A stretch of DNA of 64,000 nt, taken from contig NZ_MWFK01000001.1 in NCBI RefSeq assembly GCF_002078175.1, positions 4,836,001 through 4,900,000 on the forward strand, given 5' to 3'. A program made the translations under genes and the position numbers. Under the pieces are notes generated by a model. It saw nothing but the letters and a program-made list of their open reading frames with translations, did no database searches and was not told where the DNA came from. Of the stretch, positions 34,159 to 44,220 are shown in pieces (position 1 is the first letter of the stretch; each line of letters begins with the position of its first letter). The DNA is from Streptomyces sp. M41(2017). Lineage in GTDB: Bacteria; Actinomycetota; Actinomycetes; Streptomycetales; Streptomycetaceae.

Positions 34159-34848
34159 ATGAAGACCGTGAGGATTCCGGCGGGTTGGCCCGTCACCGAG
34201 AACCAGGCCCGCGCCGTGCAGGACGAGTTGAGGGAGCGGGTCGTCCTCGACGAGCCGGGGCCGCCGCCCGGCACCGGCCATGTCACGGGCGTCGACGTGG
34301 CCTACGACGACGAGCGGGACGTCGTGGCGGCGGCGGCCGTGGTCCTCGACGCGGCGACCCTCGACGTCGTGGCGGAGGCCACCGCGGTCGGCCATGTCTC
34401 CTTCCCGTACGTGCCCGGGCTCCTCGCCTTCCGGGAGATCCCGACCGTCCTCGCCGCTCTGGACGCCCTGTCCTGCCCGCCGGGCCTGGTGGTCTGCGAC
34501 GGCTACGGTCTCGCCCACCCGCGCCGCTTCGGTCTCGCCGCCCATCTCGGCGTCCTCACCGGACTCCCCACCATCGGCGTCGCCAAGAACCCGTTCACCT
34601 TCGCGTACGACGAACCGGGCCCCCGGCGCGGCAGCGCCTCGCCCCTCCTCGCCGACCGTGAAGAGGTGGGCCGCGCACTGCGCACGCGGGACGGGGTGAA
34701 GCCCGTGTTCGTCTCCGTCGGCCACCGGGTGGATCTCGACAACGCCTGCGCGCACACGCTGGCGCTCACCCCGAAGTACCGCCTCCCGGAGACCACTCGG
34801 CGTGCGGACGCCCTGTGCAGGCGCGCTCTTCAGGAGGCAACGGCCTGA
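34159..34848 (+). CDS. nfi: Endonuclease V
   Basis: A 229-residue repair nuclease that cuts one base 3' of deoxyinosine. Catalytic segments are VTGVDVAYDD (first aspartate), VVCDGYGLAHPRRFG (second aspartate and the glycine/histidine loop) and PTIGVAKNPF. The RNase H-like fold is complete and the length is normal. TAGGCT at 34144-34149 lies nine bases before the ATG, giving an almost leaderless transcript and a compact divergent promoter shared with yciI. Confidence 0.93.
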   Translation: MKTVRIPAGWPVTENQARAVQDELRERVVLDEPGPPPGTGHVTGVDVAYDDERDVVAAAAVVLDAATLDVVAEATAVGHVSFPYVPGLLAFREIPTVLAALDALSCPPGLVVCDGYGLAHPRRFGLAAHLGVLTGLPTIGVAKNPFTFAYDEPGPRRGSASPLLADREEVGRALRTRDGVKPVFVSVGHRVDLDNACAHTLALTPKYRLPETTRRADALCRRALQEATA

Positions 34849-35033
34849 CAGCGCCGCCCGGTCGGCCCTGCCCGCCGCGCACACGGCGTCCACCTGCGCC
34901 ATCCGTGGCACGCCGTCCGAGCGGGCCGCCGGAGCGGTTCGTCCGGGTGAGGGGACCGGACGAGGTGTCTGAGTACGTCTTCTGAGTACCCGCACGGATG
35001 TGACGCACGGCCGTGTTCGGCACGCTGGCCCGC

Positions 35034-35180
35034 ATGACCTCACACCGCGCCCCGAAGGCCGCAGCCGGCCCCGCCCAGTCCGTCGAGCGCGCCGTCACGA
35101 CGGCGCTGCTCCTCGCCGTCCTGGCCGGACTCGCCTGGATCGCCGGGATGATCTGGACGGTGACCGGCTGGGCGATGTGA
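35034..35180 (+). CDS. Small single-pass membrane protein, 48 residues
   Basis: A short gene (MTSHRAPKAAAGPAQSVERA followed by a hydrophobic helix, about residues 22-45). Third codon positions are strongly GC-biased, as in its neighbours, and a terminator-like hairpin follows at 35189-35213. It has no obvious ribosome site. The helix ends WTVTGWAM at the C-terminus. Function unknown; I recognise no family. Confidence 0.55.
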   Translation: MTSHRAPKAAAGPAQSVERAVTTALLLAVLAGLAWIAGMIWTVTGWAM

Positions 35181-35188
35181 CGGACGCA

Positions 35189-35213
35189 GGGCCGGGCCGC
35201 GGGGCCCCGGCCC
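35189..35213. terminator. Hairpin after small membrane-protein gene
   Basis: GGGCCGGG (35189-35196) pairs with CCCGGCCC (35206-35213). It lies between convergent genes ending at 35180 and 35266. Confidence 0.55.
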
Positions 35214-35265
35214 GAAGCGCTCCTCGCGCACCGGTGGTGCCACCGGACGGCCCGAGCCCGCTGAC

Positions 35266-36438
35266 CTAGCGCACCGCGGCCACCCGGAACGTGATGCCCG
35301 CCGCGCGGAGCCGCTCGATCAGCGCGTCCCCCATCGCCACCGCGGGCGTGACCTGCCCGGACGTCTTCGGCAGGTCGTCGAGGGCGAGGGCCATCGCCGC
35401 CTCCGCGAGCATCTTGGCCGTCTCGTCGTAGCCGGGGTCGCCGCCCGCGACCTCGGTGAACACCCGTCGGCCGCCGCCCTCGCCCACGAACCGCACCGAG
35501 AACCAGCTCTTCGCGCGCCGCGCCGCGCTCGGCCCCTCGCCGGGCTTGAAACGGTCGGACAACCAACGCCTGGCGGGCGGAAGTTGGGCCGCGGCGAAGA
35601 GCGCGCTCACCCCGGCCAGCCCGCCGAGCACGACGGGCAGCCGCCGTACGGCCGCGTAATGGCGGTAGCGGAAGTCCGGCCCGTACCGCTCCAGGGCCCG
35701 GGCCGAGCGCTGCACCACCTGCGCGTCGATGGTGGGCAGGGGCAGCGCCCAGGCGCCGACCTCCCCCGCGAACCGCGGGGCGCCCAGCGGTGCCACGGCA
35801 CGGCGGCCCATCAGCCGGGGCTCGTGGTGCCTGCGGTCCCGGGCGGCCGCGATCATCTGCGGGCCCCGGGCGAACTGGTTGAGGGCGGAGTTGAACGTGC
35901 CGCCCGAGAACATCGCCTGGGAGCGGACGAATCCGTCCACCCTCAGCGGCACATCCTCGGGAAGCTGCCGCACGGTGAAGTACGCGCCGAGGTCGTGCGG
36001 GACCGAGTCGAAACCGCAGGCGTGCACGAGCCGCGCGCCCGTCTCCCGCGCGCGTGCGTCGTGCCGCACGTACATCAGGTCCACGAACTCGGGCTCGCCG
36101 GTGAGGTCCAGGTAGTCGGTCCCGGCGTCCGCGCAGGCGGCGACCAGGTCCTCCCCGTACGTCACGTACGGCCCCACCGTGCTGGCCACCACGCGCGCGT
36201 GCCGGGCGAGTTCGCGGATTGAGTCCGGGTCCGTCACGTCCGCCCGCAGCACGCCGGGCGCGCCGCCGAGCCGCTCCCGCAGGCGTTCCAGTCTCTCCTC
36301 GCTGCGTCCGGCGATCGCCCACCGGAGGCCCTCGGGCGCATGCGCGGCGAGGTACTCCGCGGTGAGCTCTCCGACGAACCCCGTGGCTCCGAAGAGCACG
36401 ACGTCGTACGCGCGGTCCGTCCCGTTCAGCCTGCTCAT
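35266..36438 (-). CDS. Saccharopine dehydrogenase-like / trans-acting enoyl reductase family protein
   Basis: A 390-residue NAD(P)-binding protein. The Rossmann motif is VVLFGATGFVGELTAEYL (residues 15-32), and GTDYLDLTGEPEF plus LVHACGFDSVPHDLGAYF are characteristic of this family. Mycobacterial relatives act as trans enoyl reductases in lipid synthesis, but no polyketide synthase gene is close here, so the substrate is open. The ATG at 36438 begins MSRLNGTDRAYDV. Transcribed alone, divergent from the YjbR gene. Confidence 0.87.
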   Translation of the reverse strand: MSRLNGTDRAYDVVLFGATGFVGELTAEYLAAHAPEGLRWAIAGRSEERLERLRERLGGAPGVLRADVTDPDSIRELARHARVVASTVGPYVTYGEDLVAACADAGTDYLDLTGEPEFVDLMYVRHDARARETGARLVHACGFDSVPHDLGAYFTVRQLPEDVPLRVDGFVRSQAMFSGGTFNSALNQFARGPQMIAAARDRRHHEPRLMGRRAVAPLGAPRFAGEVGAWALPLPTIDAQVVQRSARALERYGPDFRYRHYAAVRRLPVVLGGLAGVSALFAAAQLPPARRWLSDRFKPGEGPSAARRAKSWFSVRFVGEGGGRRVFTEVAGGDPGYDETAKMLAEAAMALALDDLPKTSGQVTPAVAMGDALIERLRAAGITFRVAAVR

Positions 36439-36575
36439 GACACCTTCCCCACTGTGGCCTGCGCTCGACCGTGCGGTGGCCCCACGTCGTTGCGAAGCGC
36501 CGTTGTCGGTGGCTGAGGCTAGCGTGAGGGACGAGCAGCCGGACGACGAGGTCGCCGAACAGGCCGGAGGTAGCC

Positions 36576-36956
36576 GTGGCCGTGCCGAAAAACGCGCTGA
36601 AAAAGTGGCAGAAGGTGCGCGAGTTCGCGCTGGGGCTGCCCGGCGCCACGGAGGAGTTCCCCTGGGGCGAGACCGTGGCCAAGGCCAACAAGAAGGTCTT
36701 CGTCTTCCTCGGCGTCGACGACGGCAGCCACCCGTTGGCCGTCACGGTGAAGCTGACGGACGAGGAGGCGCACGCCCACGCGCTCACCTCCCCGGGCGCG
36801 GAGCCCGCCGGCTACGGCCTGGGCCGGGCCGGCTGGGTGCGCATACCCCTGGAGGAGCCGGGGTCTCCCCGGGCGGAGCTGCTGTGCGACTGGGTCGAGG
36901 AGAGCTATCGGGTCGTCGCCCCCAAGCGGCTGATCGCGGAGCTGGACCAGGCCTGA
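36576..36956 (+). CDS. MmcQ/YjbR-family protein
   Basis: A 126-residue protein with the YjbR fold: an N-terminal helix (VREFALGLPGATEEFPWGE), beta sheet with KVFVFLGVDDGS and a C-terminal helix (EESYRVVAPKRLIAELDQA). The family is described as double-wing DNA-binding, but its role is unproven. GTG start behind GGAGG. Confidence 0.88.
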   Translation: MAVPKNALKKWQKVREFALGLPGATEEFPWGETVAKANKKVFVFLGVDDGSHPLAVTVKLTDEEAHAHALTSPGAEPAGYGLGRAGWVRIPLEEPGSPRAELLCDWVEESYRVVAPKRLIAELDQA

Positions 36957-37239
36957 GTGTGCGCCGGTTCCTGCTCCGCGTCGGGTGCGGACCGCCCTCA
37001 GGACGGCGCCGGACCTGCACCGATCGCGAAGGCGGGCCGGTTCCGGCCGATCCTGCGCCTGCCTCACCGTCGGCCCGACGCGTCCCTTTAGGGGCCCTCC
37101 GGTACGTTCCGGACCCCTTCGGTCCCCTCCACCCACCGGAATTTAACTAAGCGCTTGCTCGTCAGGGGCTTGCCGGGAGTGGAACACGTTCTTAACATCG
37201 CTGATGTCGCATCAGTGGTGTCACAGTGCTGGGAGCTTG
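36957..37239 (+). promoter_or_regulatory. Promoter region of catabolic operon with KstR2-like operator and second dyad
   Basis: No gene is visible in these 283 bases. ACTAAGCGCTTGCT at 37146-37159 matches the KstR2 operator consensus AnCAAGnnCTTGnT at all defined positions but one. A perfect CTGATG/CATCAG dyad (6-bp arms, 3-base spacer) lies at 37201-37215, about 25 bases before the first gene. Both are suited to control the acyl-CoA degradation operon. Confidence 0.55.
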
Positions 37240-38376
37240 ATGGCAGTGACAGGAACGCCGGGCCACGGCCCCCTCGCCGGGGTGCGTGTCGTCGAACTGG
37301 CGGGCATCGGACCCGGACCGTTCGCCGCCATGCTCCTGGCCGACCTGGGAGCGGACGTCGTGCGGGTGGACCGCCCCGACGGCCCCGGCCTCGCGATCGA
37401 TCCGGCCCACGACGTCACCAACCGCAACAAGCGATCCGTGATCATCGACCTCAAGGCCGAGAGCGGCCCGTCCCGGGTCCTCGACCTGGCCGAACGGGCC
37501 GACATCCTGATCGAGGGCTACCGGCCCGGCGTCGCGGAACGCCTCGGCGTCGGCCCCGAGGCCTGTCACGCCCGCAACCCGGGACTCGTCTACGGCCGGA
37601 TGACGGGCTGGGGCCAGGACGGCCCGCTCGCCCACCGCGCAGGGCACGACGTCGCCTACATCGCGCTCACCGGCACCCTCGGCATGATCGGCAGGCCCGA
37701 CGAGGCCCCCGCCGTCCCCGCGAACCTCCTCGGCGACTACGCGGGCGGCTCGCTCTACCTCGTCGTCGGCGTCCTCGCCGCCCTCCACCACGCACGCGAG
37801 AGCGGCGCCGGACAGGTCGTGGACGCGGCCATCGTCGACGGCACCGCCCACCTGTCCACGATGATCCACGGCATGATGGCCGCCGGCGGCTGGCAGGACC
37901 GGCGCGGCGCCAACCTCCTCGACGGCGGCTGCCCGTACTACGGCACCTACGAGACGGCCGACGGCGGCCACATGGCCGTGGGCCCCCTGGAGGGCCGGTT
38001 CTACGACACGTTCGTCGACCTGCTCGGCGTCCCGGAACTGCGCCCCGCCCGAAAGGACCTCGCCCGCTGGCCGGAACTGCGCGAGACGGTCGCCGCCCGC
38101 TTCAAGACCCGTACCCGCGACGAGTGGACCGCGGTGTTCGACGGATCCGACGCCTGCGTGGCGCCCGTTCTCTCCCTGCGCGAGGCACCCACCCATCCGC
38201 ACCTCGCGGCCCGCGGCACCTTCGTGGACCACGGCGGCATCACCCAGCCGGCCCCCGCGCCGCGCTTCTCCACCACCCCCACCTCCGTGCGCGGCGGCCC
38301 CGCCCTGCCGGGGGCCGACACCGCGGACGTGGCCCGTGACTGGGACGTACCCCGGCTGACCGAGGACGACGACTGA
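37240..38376 (+). CDS. CaiB/BaiF-family CoA transferase (alpha-methylacyl-CoA racemase-like)
   Basis: A 378-residue family III CoA-transferase or racemase. It has the N-terminal VRVVELAGIGPGPFAAMLLADLGADV and VDRPDGPG segments and the catalytic aspartate in GQVVDAAIVDGT. These features and the length fit alpha-methylacyl-CoA racemases, which invert 2-methyl-branched acyl-CoAs so that dehydrogenation can occur. First gene of a five-gene acyl-CoA operon. The ATG at 37240 is preceded by GGGAG; an upstream in-frame start at 37204 overlaps the dyad and is less likely. Confidence 0.87.
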   Translation: MAVTGTPGHGPLAGVRVVELAGIGPGPFAAMLLADLGADVVRVDRPDGPGLAIDPAHDVTNRNKRSVIIDLKAESGPSRVLDLAERADILIEGYRPGVAERLGVGPEACHARNPGLVYGRMTGWGQDGPLAHRAGHDVAYIALTGTLGMIGRPDEAPAVPANLLGDYAGGSLYLVVGVLAALHHARESGAGQVVDAAIVDGTAHLSTMIHGMMAAGGWQDRRGANLLDGGCPYYGTYETADGGHMAVGPLEGRFYDTFVDLLGVPELRPARKDLARWPELRETVAARFKTRTRDEWTAVFDGSDACVAPVLSLREAPTHPHLAARGTFVDHGGITQPAPAPRFSTTPTSVRGGPALPGADTADVARDWDVPRLTEDDD

Positions 38377-39389
38377 TGGAACTCTCCCTCCCGCTCGACT
38401 ACGCGGGCGACGCGCGAGCGGCCGCCGACGAGGTCGCCGCCCTGGAGGCCGCCGGGCTGGACGCCGTCTGGGTCGCCGAGGCCTACGGCTTCGACTCGCC
38501 CACGGTCATGGGCTACCTCGCCGCGCGCACCGAGCGGATGAGGATCGGCGCCGCGATCCTGAACGTCTACTCACGCACCCCCGCCCTGATCGCCCAGACG
38601 GCGGCAGGGCTCGACGCGGTCTCCGGAGGCCGCGCGATCATCGGGCTCGGTGCCTCCGGTCCGCAGGTCGTCGAGGGCTGGCACGGGAAGGCGTACGACA
38701 GGCCGCTCGGCCGGACCCGCGAGACCATCGAGCTGACCCGCCGCATCCTGCGCCGCGAGGTCATCGACCACCACGGCATCACCGACATGCCCCGCCCCGG
38801 CGGCCTGGGCAAACCGCTGAAGATCCTCACCAGGCCCGTCCGCCCCGAAGTGCCTCTGTACGTCGCCTCGCTGGGCCCGGCCAACGTACGGATGACCGCG
38901 GAGATCGCCGACGGCTGGCTCCCCACGCTGTTCATCCCCGAGAAGGCCCACCAGGTGTGGGGCACCCCGCTGGCCGAGGGCGGGGCGCTGCGCGACCCGT
39001 CGCTCGGCCCCCTCCAGGTCGTCGCCGGCGGCCCGCTCGCGATCGGCGAGGACGCGGCGGCCCTGCGCGACCTCGTGCGCCCCCGCATCGCGCTCTACGT
39101 CGGCGGCATGGGCGCCCCGGGCAAGAACTTCTACAACGACCTCGCGGTGGCCTACGGCTACGAGAAGGAGGCCCGGCTCATCCAGGAGCTGTACCTCTCC
39201 GGACGCAAGGCCGAGGCGGAGGCGGCCGTGCCGGACGAGTTCTGCGAACTGATGTCGCTGTGCGGCCCCGAGGCCTACGTGCGCGACCGCGTCGCCGCCT
39301 TCGAGGAGGCCGGGGTGACGATGCTCAACGTGACGCCCGTGGGCCCCGATCCGGCCCGGCTCGTCGAGACCGTGAAGAACTGGCTCTGA
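38376..39389 (+). CDS. LLM-class F420-dependent oxidoreductase
   Basis: A 337-residue luciferase-like TIM-barrel protein (LDYAGDARAAADEVAALEAAG; GRAIIGLGASGPQVVEGWHG). In actinobacteria this subgroup uses F420 for hydride transfer. Its ATG overlaps the preceding TGA by one base, so it is coupled to the CoA transferase gene. Within an acyl-CoA operon it may oxidise or reduce an unusual acyl or alicyclic intermediate; the substrate is unknown. Confidence 0.86.
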   Translation: MELSLPLDYAGDARAAADEVAALEAAGLDAVWVAEAYGFDSPTVMGYLAARTERMRIGAAILNVYSRTPALIAQTAAGLDAVSGGRAIIGLGASGPQVVEGWHGKAYDRPLGRTRETIELTRRILRREVIDHHGITDMPRPGGLGKPLKILTRPVRPEVPLYVASLGPANVRMTAEIADGWLPTLFIPEKAHQVWGTPLAEGGALRDPSLGPLQVVAGGPLAIGEDAAALRDLVRPRIALYVGGMGAPGKNFYNDLAVAYGYEKEARLIQELYLSGRKAEAEAAVPDEFCELMSLCGPEAYVRDRVAAFEEAGVTMLNVTPVGPDPARLVETVKNWL

Positions 39390-39456
39390 GCGGCCGCCCG
39401 GCCGACCCGCGCCCGACCGTGGACCACCGCCCGCACACCAGGAAGGCCGTTCCCGC

Positions 39457-40599
39457 ATGAAGCGGCAGATCTTCACCGCCGAGCACGACGCGTTCCGCGA
39501 GACCGTCCGCACCTTCCTCGCCAAGGAGGTGCTGCCCCACTACGAACAGTGGGAGAAGGACGGCATCGTCTCGCGCGAGGCCTGGCGGGCCGCCGGCCGG
39601 CAGGGCCTGCTCGGGCTCGCCGTACCCGAGGAGTACGGGGGCGGCGGCAACGCGGACTTCCGCTACAGCGCCGTCCTCGCCGAGGAGTTCACCCGCGCGG
39701 GAGCCGCCGGTCTCGCCGTCGGCCTGCACAACGACATCATCGGCCCCTATCTCACCGGCCTCGCCACCGAGGACCAGAAGCGGCGCTGGCTGCCCGGCTT
39801 CTGCGACGGCTCGCTCGTCACCGCGATCGCCATGACCGAACCCGGCGCCGGATCCGACCTCCAGGGCATCACGACCCACGCCGAGGACAGGGGCGACCAC
39901 TTCCTGCTCAACGGCTCCAAGACGTTCATCTCCAACGGCATCCTCGCCGACCTGGTGATCGTCGTCGCCCGGACCACCCCCGAGGGCGGCGCGCACGGAC
40001 TGTCCCTGCTCGTCGTGGAGCGCGGCGCCGAGGGCTTCGAGCGGGGCCGCAACCTCGACAAGATCGGCCAGAAGTCCCAGGACACCGCCGAGTTGTTCTT
40101 CCACGACGTGCGCGTGCCCAAGGAGAACCTCCTCGGCGAGCCGAACGGCGCGTTCGTCCACCTGATGACGAACCTCGCGCAGGAACGCATGGGGATCGCC
40201 GTCGCCGCCATCGCGGGCGCCGAACACCTGCTGGAGATCACCACCGAGTACGTGAAGGAGCGCGAGGCGTTCGGCCGGCCGCTCGCCAAGCTCCAGCACA
40301 TCCGCTTCGAGATAGCCGAGATGGCCACCGAGTGCGCCGTCACCCGCACCTTCCTCGACCGCTGCATCGTCGACCACTCCGACGGCGAACTCGACGCGGT
40401 GCACGCCTCGATGGCCAAGTGGTGGGCCACCGAACTCCAGAAGCGGGTCGCCGACCGCTGCCTGCAACTGCACGGCGGCTACGGCTACATGACGGAATAC
40501 CGGGTCGCCCGGGCCTTCACCGACGGACGCATCCAGACCATCTACGGCGGGACCACCGAGATCATGAAGGAGATCATCGGCCGTTCCCTGCTCGGCTAA
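39457..40599 (+). CDS. Acyl-CoA dehydrogenase
   Basis: A 380-residue FAD enzyme for the first oxidation of beta-oxidation. AMTEPGAGSDLQGI binds flavin and substrate, and the catalytic glutamate lies in IYGGTTEIMKEIIGRSLLG near the C-terminus. RNLDKIGQKSQDTAELFFHDVRVP is the middle-domain segment (quoted in part). Third gene of the operon, 67 bases after the LLM gene. Confidence 0.92.
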   Translation: MKRQIFTAEHDAFRETVRTFLAKEVLPHYEQWEKDGIVSREAWRAAGRQGLLGLAVPEEYGGGGNADFRYSAVLAEEFTRAGAAGLAVGLHNDIIGPYLTGLATEDQKRRWLPGFCDGSLVTAIAMTEPGAGSDLQGITTHAEDRGDHFLLNGSKTFISNGILADLVIVVARTTPEGGAHGLSLLVVERGAEGFERGRNLDKIGQKSQDTAELFFHDVRVPKENLLGEPNGAFVHLMTNLAQERMGIAVAAIAGAEHLLEITTEYVKEREAFGRPLAKLQHIRFEIAEMATECAVTRTFLDRCIVDHSDGELDAVHASMAKWWATELQKRVADRCLQLHGGYGYMTEYRVARAFTDGRIQTIYGGTTEIMKEIIGRSLLG

Positions 40600-40620
40600 C
40601 CCTCCCCGAAAGGCTTACCA

Positions 40621-41835
<1,215 letters not shown>

Positions 41836-41873
41836 CCTTCCCAACGGATCACGGATCTACGGAGCATCCCCTG

Positions 41874-44066
41874 ATGAGCACTGAGCCCACCACCATCCGC
41901 TGGGAACAGGACGAGACCGGCGTCGTCACCCTCGTCCTCGACGACCCCAACCAGTCCGCGAACACGATGAACCAGGCGTTCCGCGCCTCCCTCGCCGCGA
42001 TCACCGACCGCCTGGAGGCCGAGAAGGACTCGATCCGGGGCGTGATCTTCACCTCCGCCAAGAAGACCTTCTTCGCGGGCGGCGACCTGCGCGACCTCAT
42101 CCGCGTCACCCCGGCGACCGCCCAGGACCTCTTCGACGGCGGCCTCGCCATCAAGCGGAACCTGCGCCGCATCGAGACCCTGGGCAAGCCGGTCGTCGCC
42201 GCGATCAACGGCGCCGCCCTGGGCGGCGGCTTCGAGCTCGCCCTCGCCTGCCACCACCGGGTCGCCGTCGACACCCCCGGCACCAAGATCGGCTGCCCCG
42301 AGGTCACCCTGGGCCTGCTCCCCGGAGGCGGCGGAGTCGTGCGCACCGTACGGCTGCTGGGCATCGCCGACGCCCTGCTGAAGGTCCTCCTCCAGGGCAC
42401 GCAGTACAACGCGACACGCGCCCGGGAGAACGGCCTCGTCCACGAGGTCGCCGCCGACCCCGAGGAACTGGTCGCCAAGGCGCGCGCCTTCATCGACGCC
42501 AACCCCGAGTCCCAGCAGCCCTACGACAAGCCGGGCTACCGCATCCCGGGGGGCACCCCGGCCAACCCGAAGTTCGCGGCCAACCTGCCCGCGTTCCCGG
42601 CCAACCTGCGCAAGCAGACCAATGGCGCGCCCTACCCGGCCCCGCGCAGCATCCTCGCCGCCGCCGTCGAGGGCTCCCAGGTCGACTTCGAGACGGCCCA
42701 GGTCATCGAGGCCCGCTACTTCGTGGAGCTGGCCGCGGGCCAGACCTCGAAGAACATGATCCAGGCGTTCTTCTTCGACCTCCAGGCCGTCAACTCCGGC
42801 GCGAACAGGCCCCAGGGCATCGAGTCGCGCCCGGTCCGCAAGGTCGCCGTGCTCGGCGCGGGCATGATGGGCGCGGGCATCGCCTACTCGTGCGCCCGCG
42901 CGGGCATCGACGTCGTCCTGAAGGACGTGACGGCGGAGGCCGCGGCCAAGGGTCGGGCGTACTCCGAGAAGCTGTGCGCCAAGGCGGTCTCCCGGGGACG
43001 GACGACCCAGGAGAAGGCCGACGCCCTGCTCGCCCGCATCACGCCCACCGCCGACCCGAACGACCTCGCCGGCTGCGACGCCGTCATCGAGGCCGTCTTC
43101 GAGGACACCTCGCTCAAGCACAAGGTGTTCCAGGAGATCCAGAGCGTCGTCGAACCCGACGCGCTGCTCTGCTCCAACACCTCCACCCTGCCGATCACCG
43201 CGCTCGCGGAGGGCGTCGAGCGGCAGGAGGACTTCATCGGCCTGCACTTCTTCTCGCCCGTCGACAAGATGCCGCTGGTCGAGATCATCAAGGGCGAACG
43301 CACCGGTGACGAGGCGCTCGCCCGCGCCTTCGACCTCGTACGGCAGATCAGGAAGACCCCGATCGTCGTCAACGACTCGCGCGGCTTCTTCACCTCCCGT
43401 GTCATCGGGCAGTTCATCAACGAGGGTGTGGCGATGGTCGGCGAGGGCATCGAGCCCGCCTCCGTCGAGCAGGCCGCCGCCCAGGCCGGCTATCCCGCCA
43501 AGGTCCTCTCGCTGATGGACGAGCTGACACTCACCCTGCCGCGCAAGATCCGCAAGGAGTCGCAGCAGGCCGTCGAGGAGGCGGGCGGCACCTGGGAGAC
43601 GCATCCGGCGGAGGCCGTCATCGACCGCATGGTCGACGAGTTCGGCCGCCCCGGGCGCAGCGGCGGCGCCGGTTTCTACGAGTACGGGGAGGACGGCAGG
43701 CGCGGTCGGCTGTGGCCGGGTCTGCGCGAGCACTTCACCCGGCCCGGGCACGAGATCCCGTTCGAGGACATGAAGGAGCGCATGCTCTTCTCCGAGGCGC
43801 TGGACACCGTCCGGCTCCTGGAGGAAGGCGTCCTGACCTCCGTCGCCGACGCCAACATCGGATCCGTCTTCGGCATCGGTTTCCCCGGCTGGACCGGCGG
43901 CGTCCTGCAGTACGTCAACGGCTACGAGGGTGCCACCGGCACCGGACCGGCCGGATTCGTGGCCCGCGCACGGCAGTTGGCCGAGCGCTACGGCGACCGG
44001 TTCACCCCGCCGGCGCTGCTGGTCGAGAAGGCGGAGAAGGGCGAGCGCTTCACCGACGCCGGCTGA
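41874..44066 (+). CDS. fadB: Multifunctional enoyl-CoA hydratase / 3-hydroxyacyl-CoA dehydrogenase
   Basis: A 730-residue fusion. Residues 1-300 are the hydratase/isomerase domain with SAKKTFFAGGDLRDL (oxyanion region) and GAALGGGFELALACH. Residues about 320-720 are the dehydrogenase with the NAD-binding VAVLGAGMMGAGIAYSCARAG and the catalytic stretch IGLHFFSPVDKMPLVEI. The ATG at 41874 is the only start consistent with the hydratase domain; the much longer open frame upstream overlaps fadA. Last gene of the operon, followed at once by a perfect terminator. Confidence 0.93.
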   Translation: MSTEPTTIRWEQDETGVVTLVLDDPNQSANTMNQAFRASLAAITDRLEAEKDSIRGVIFTSAKKTFFAGGDLRDLIRVTPATAQDLFDGGLAIKRNLRRIETLGKPVVAAINGAALGGGFELALACHHRVAVDTPGTKIGCPEVTLGLLPGGGGVVRTVRLLGIADALLKVLLQGTQYNATRARENGLVHEVAADPEELVAKARAFIDANPESQQPYDKPGYRIPGGTPANPKFAANLPAFPANLRKQTNGAPYPAPRSILAAAVEGSQVDFETAQVIEARYFVELAAGQTSKNMIQAFFFDLQAVNSGANRPQGIESRPVRKVAVLGAGMMGAGIAYSCARAGIDVVLKDVTAEAAAKGRAYSEKLCAKAVSRGRTTQEKADALLARITPTADPNDLAGCDAVIEAVFEDTSLKHKVFQEIQSVVEPDALLCSNTSTLPITALAEGVERQEDFIGLHFFSPVDKMPLVEIIKGERTGDEALARAFDLVRQIRKTPIVVNDSRGFFTSRVIGQFINEGVAMVGEGIEPASVEQAAAQAGYPAKVLSLMDELTLTLPRKIRKESQQAVEEAGGTWETHPAEAVIDRMVDEFGRPGRSGGAGFYEYGEDGRRGRLWPGLREHFTRPGHEIPFEDMKERMLFSEALDTVRLLEEGVLTSVADANIGSVFGIGFPGWTGGVLQYVNGYEGATGTGPAGFVARARQLAERYGDRFTPPALLVEKAEKGERFTDAG

Positions 44067-44072
44067 CCCGGG

Positions 44073-44110
44073 CCCGTGCCACGGGGTGACCCGTCACCCC
44101 GTGGCACGGG
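44073..44110. terminator. Perfect 18-bp terminator stem
   Basis: CCCGTGCCACGGGGTGAC (44073-44090) and its exact complement (44093-44110) are separated by two bases, seven bases after the fadB stop. It should end the beta-oxidation operon. Confidence 0.85.
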
Positions 44111-44220
44111 GACGCGCTGCGAGGGGCGGCCCACCGGCCGCCGGTGAACCGGCGGTCCGCCTTTCCGGCCGGGCCCGCACCCTCGCGTCGCCGCGAGGGG
44201 GCGTTCCGCGCGGAGCCCGG

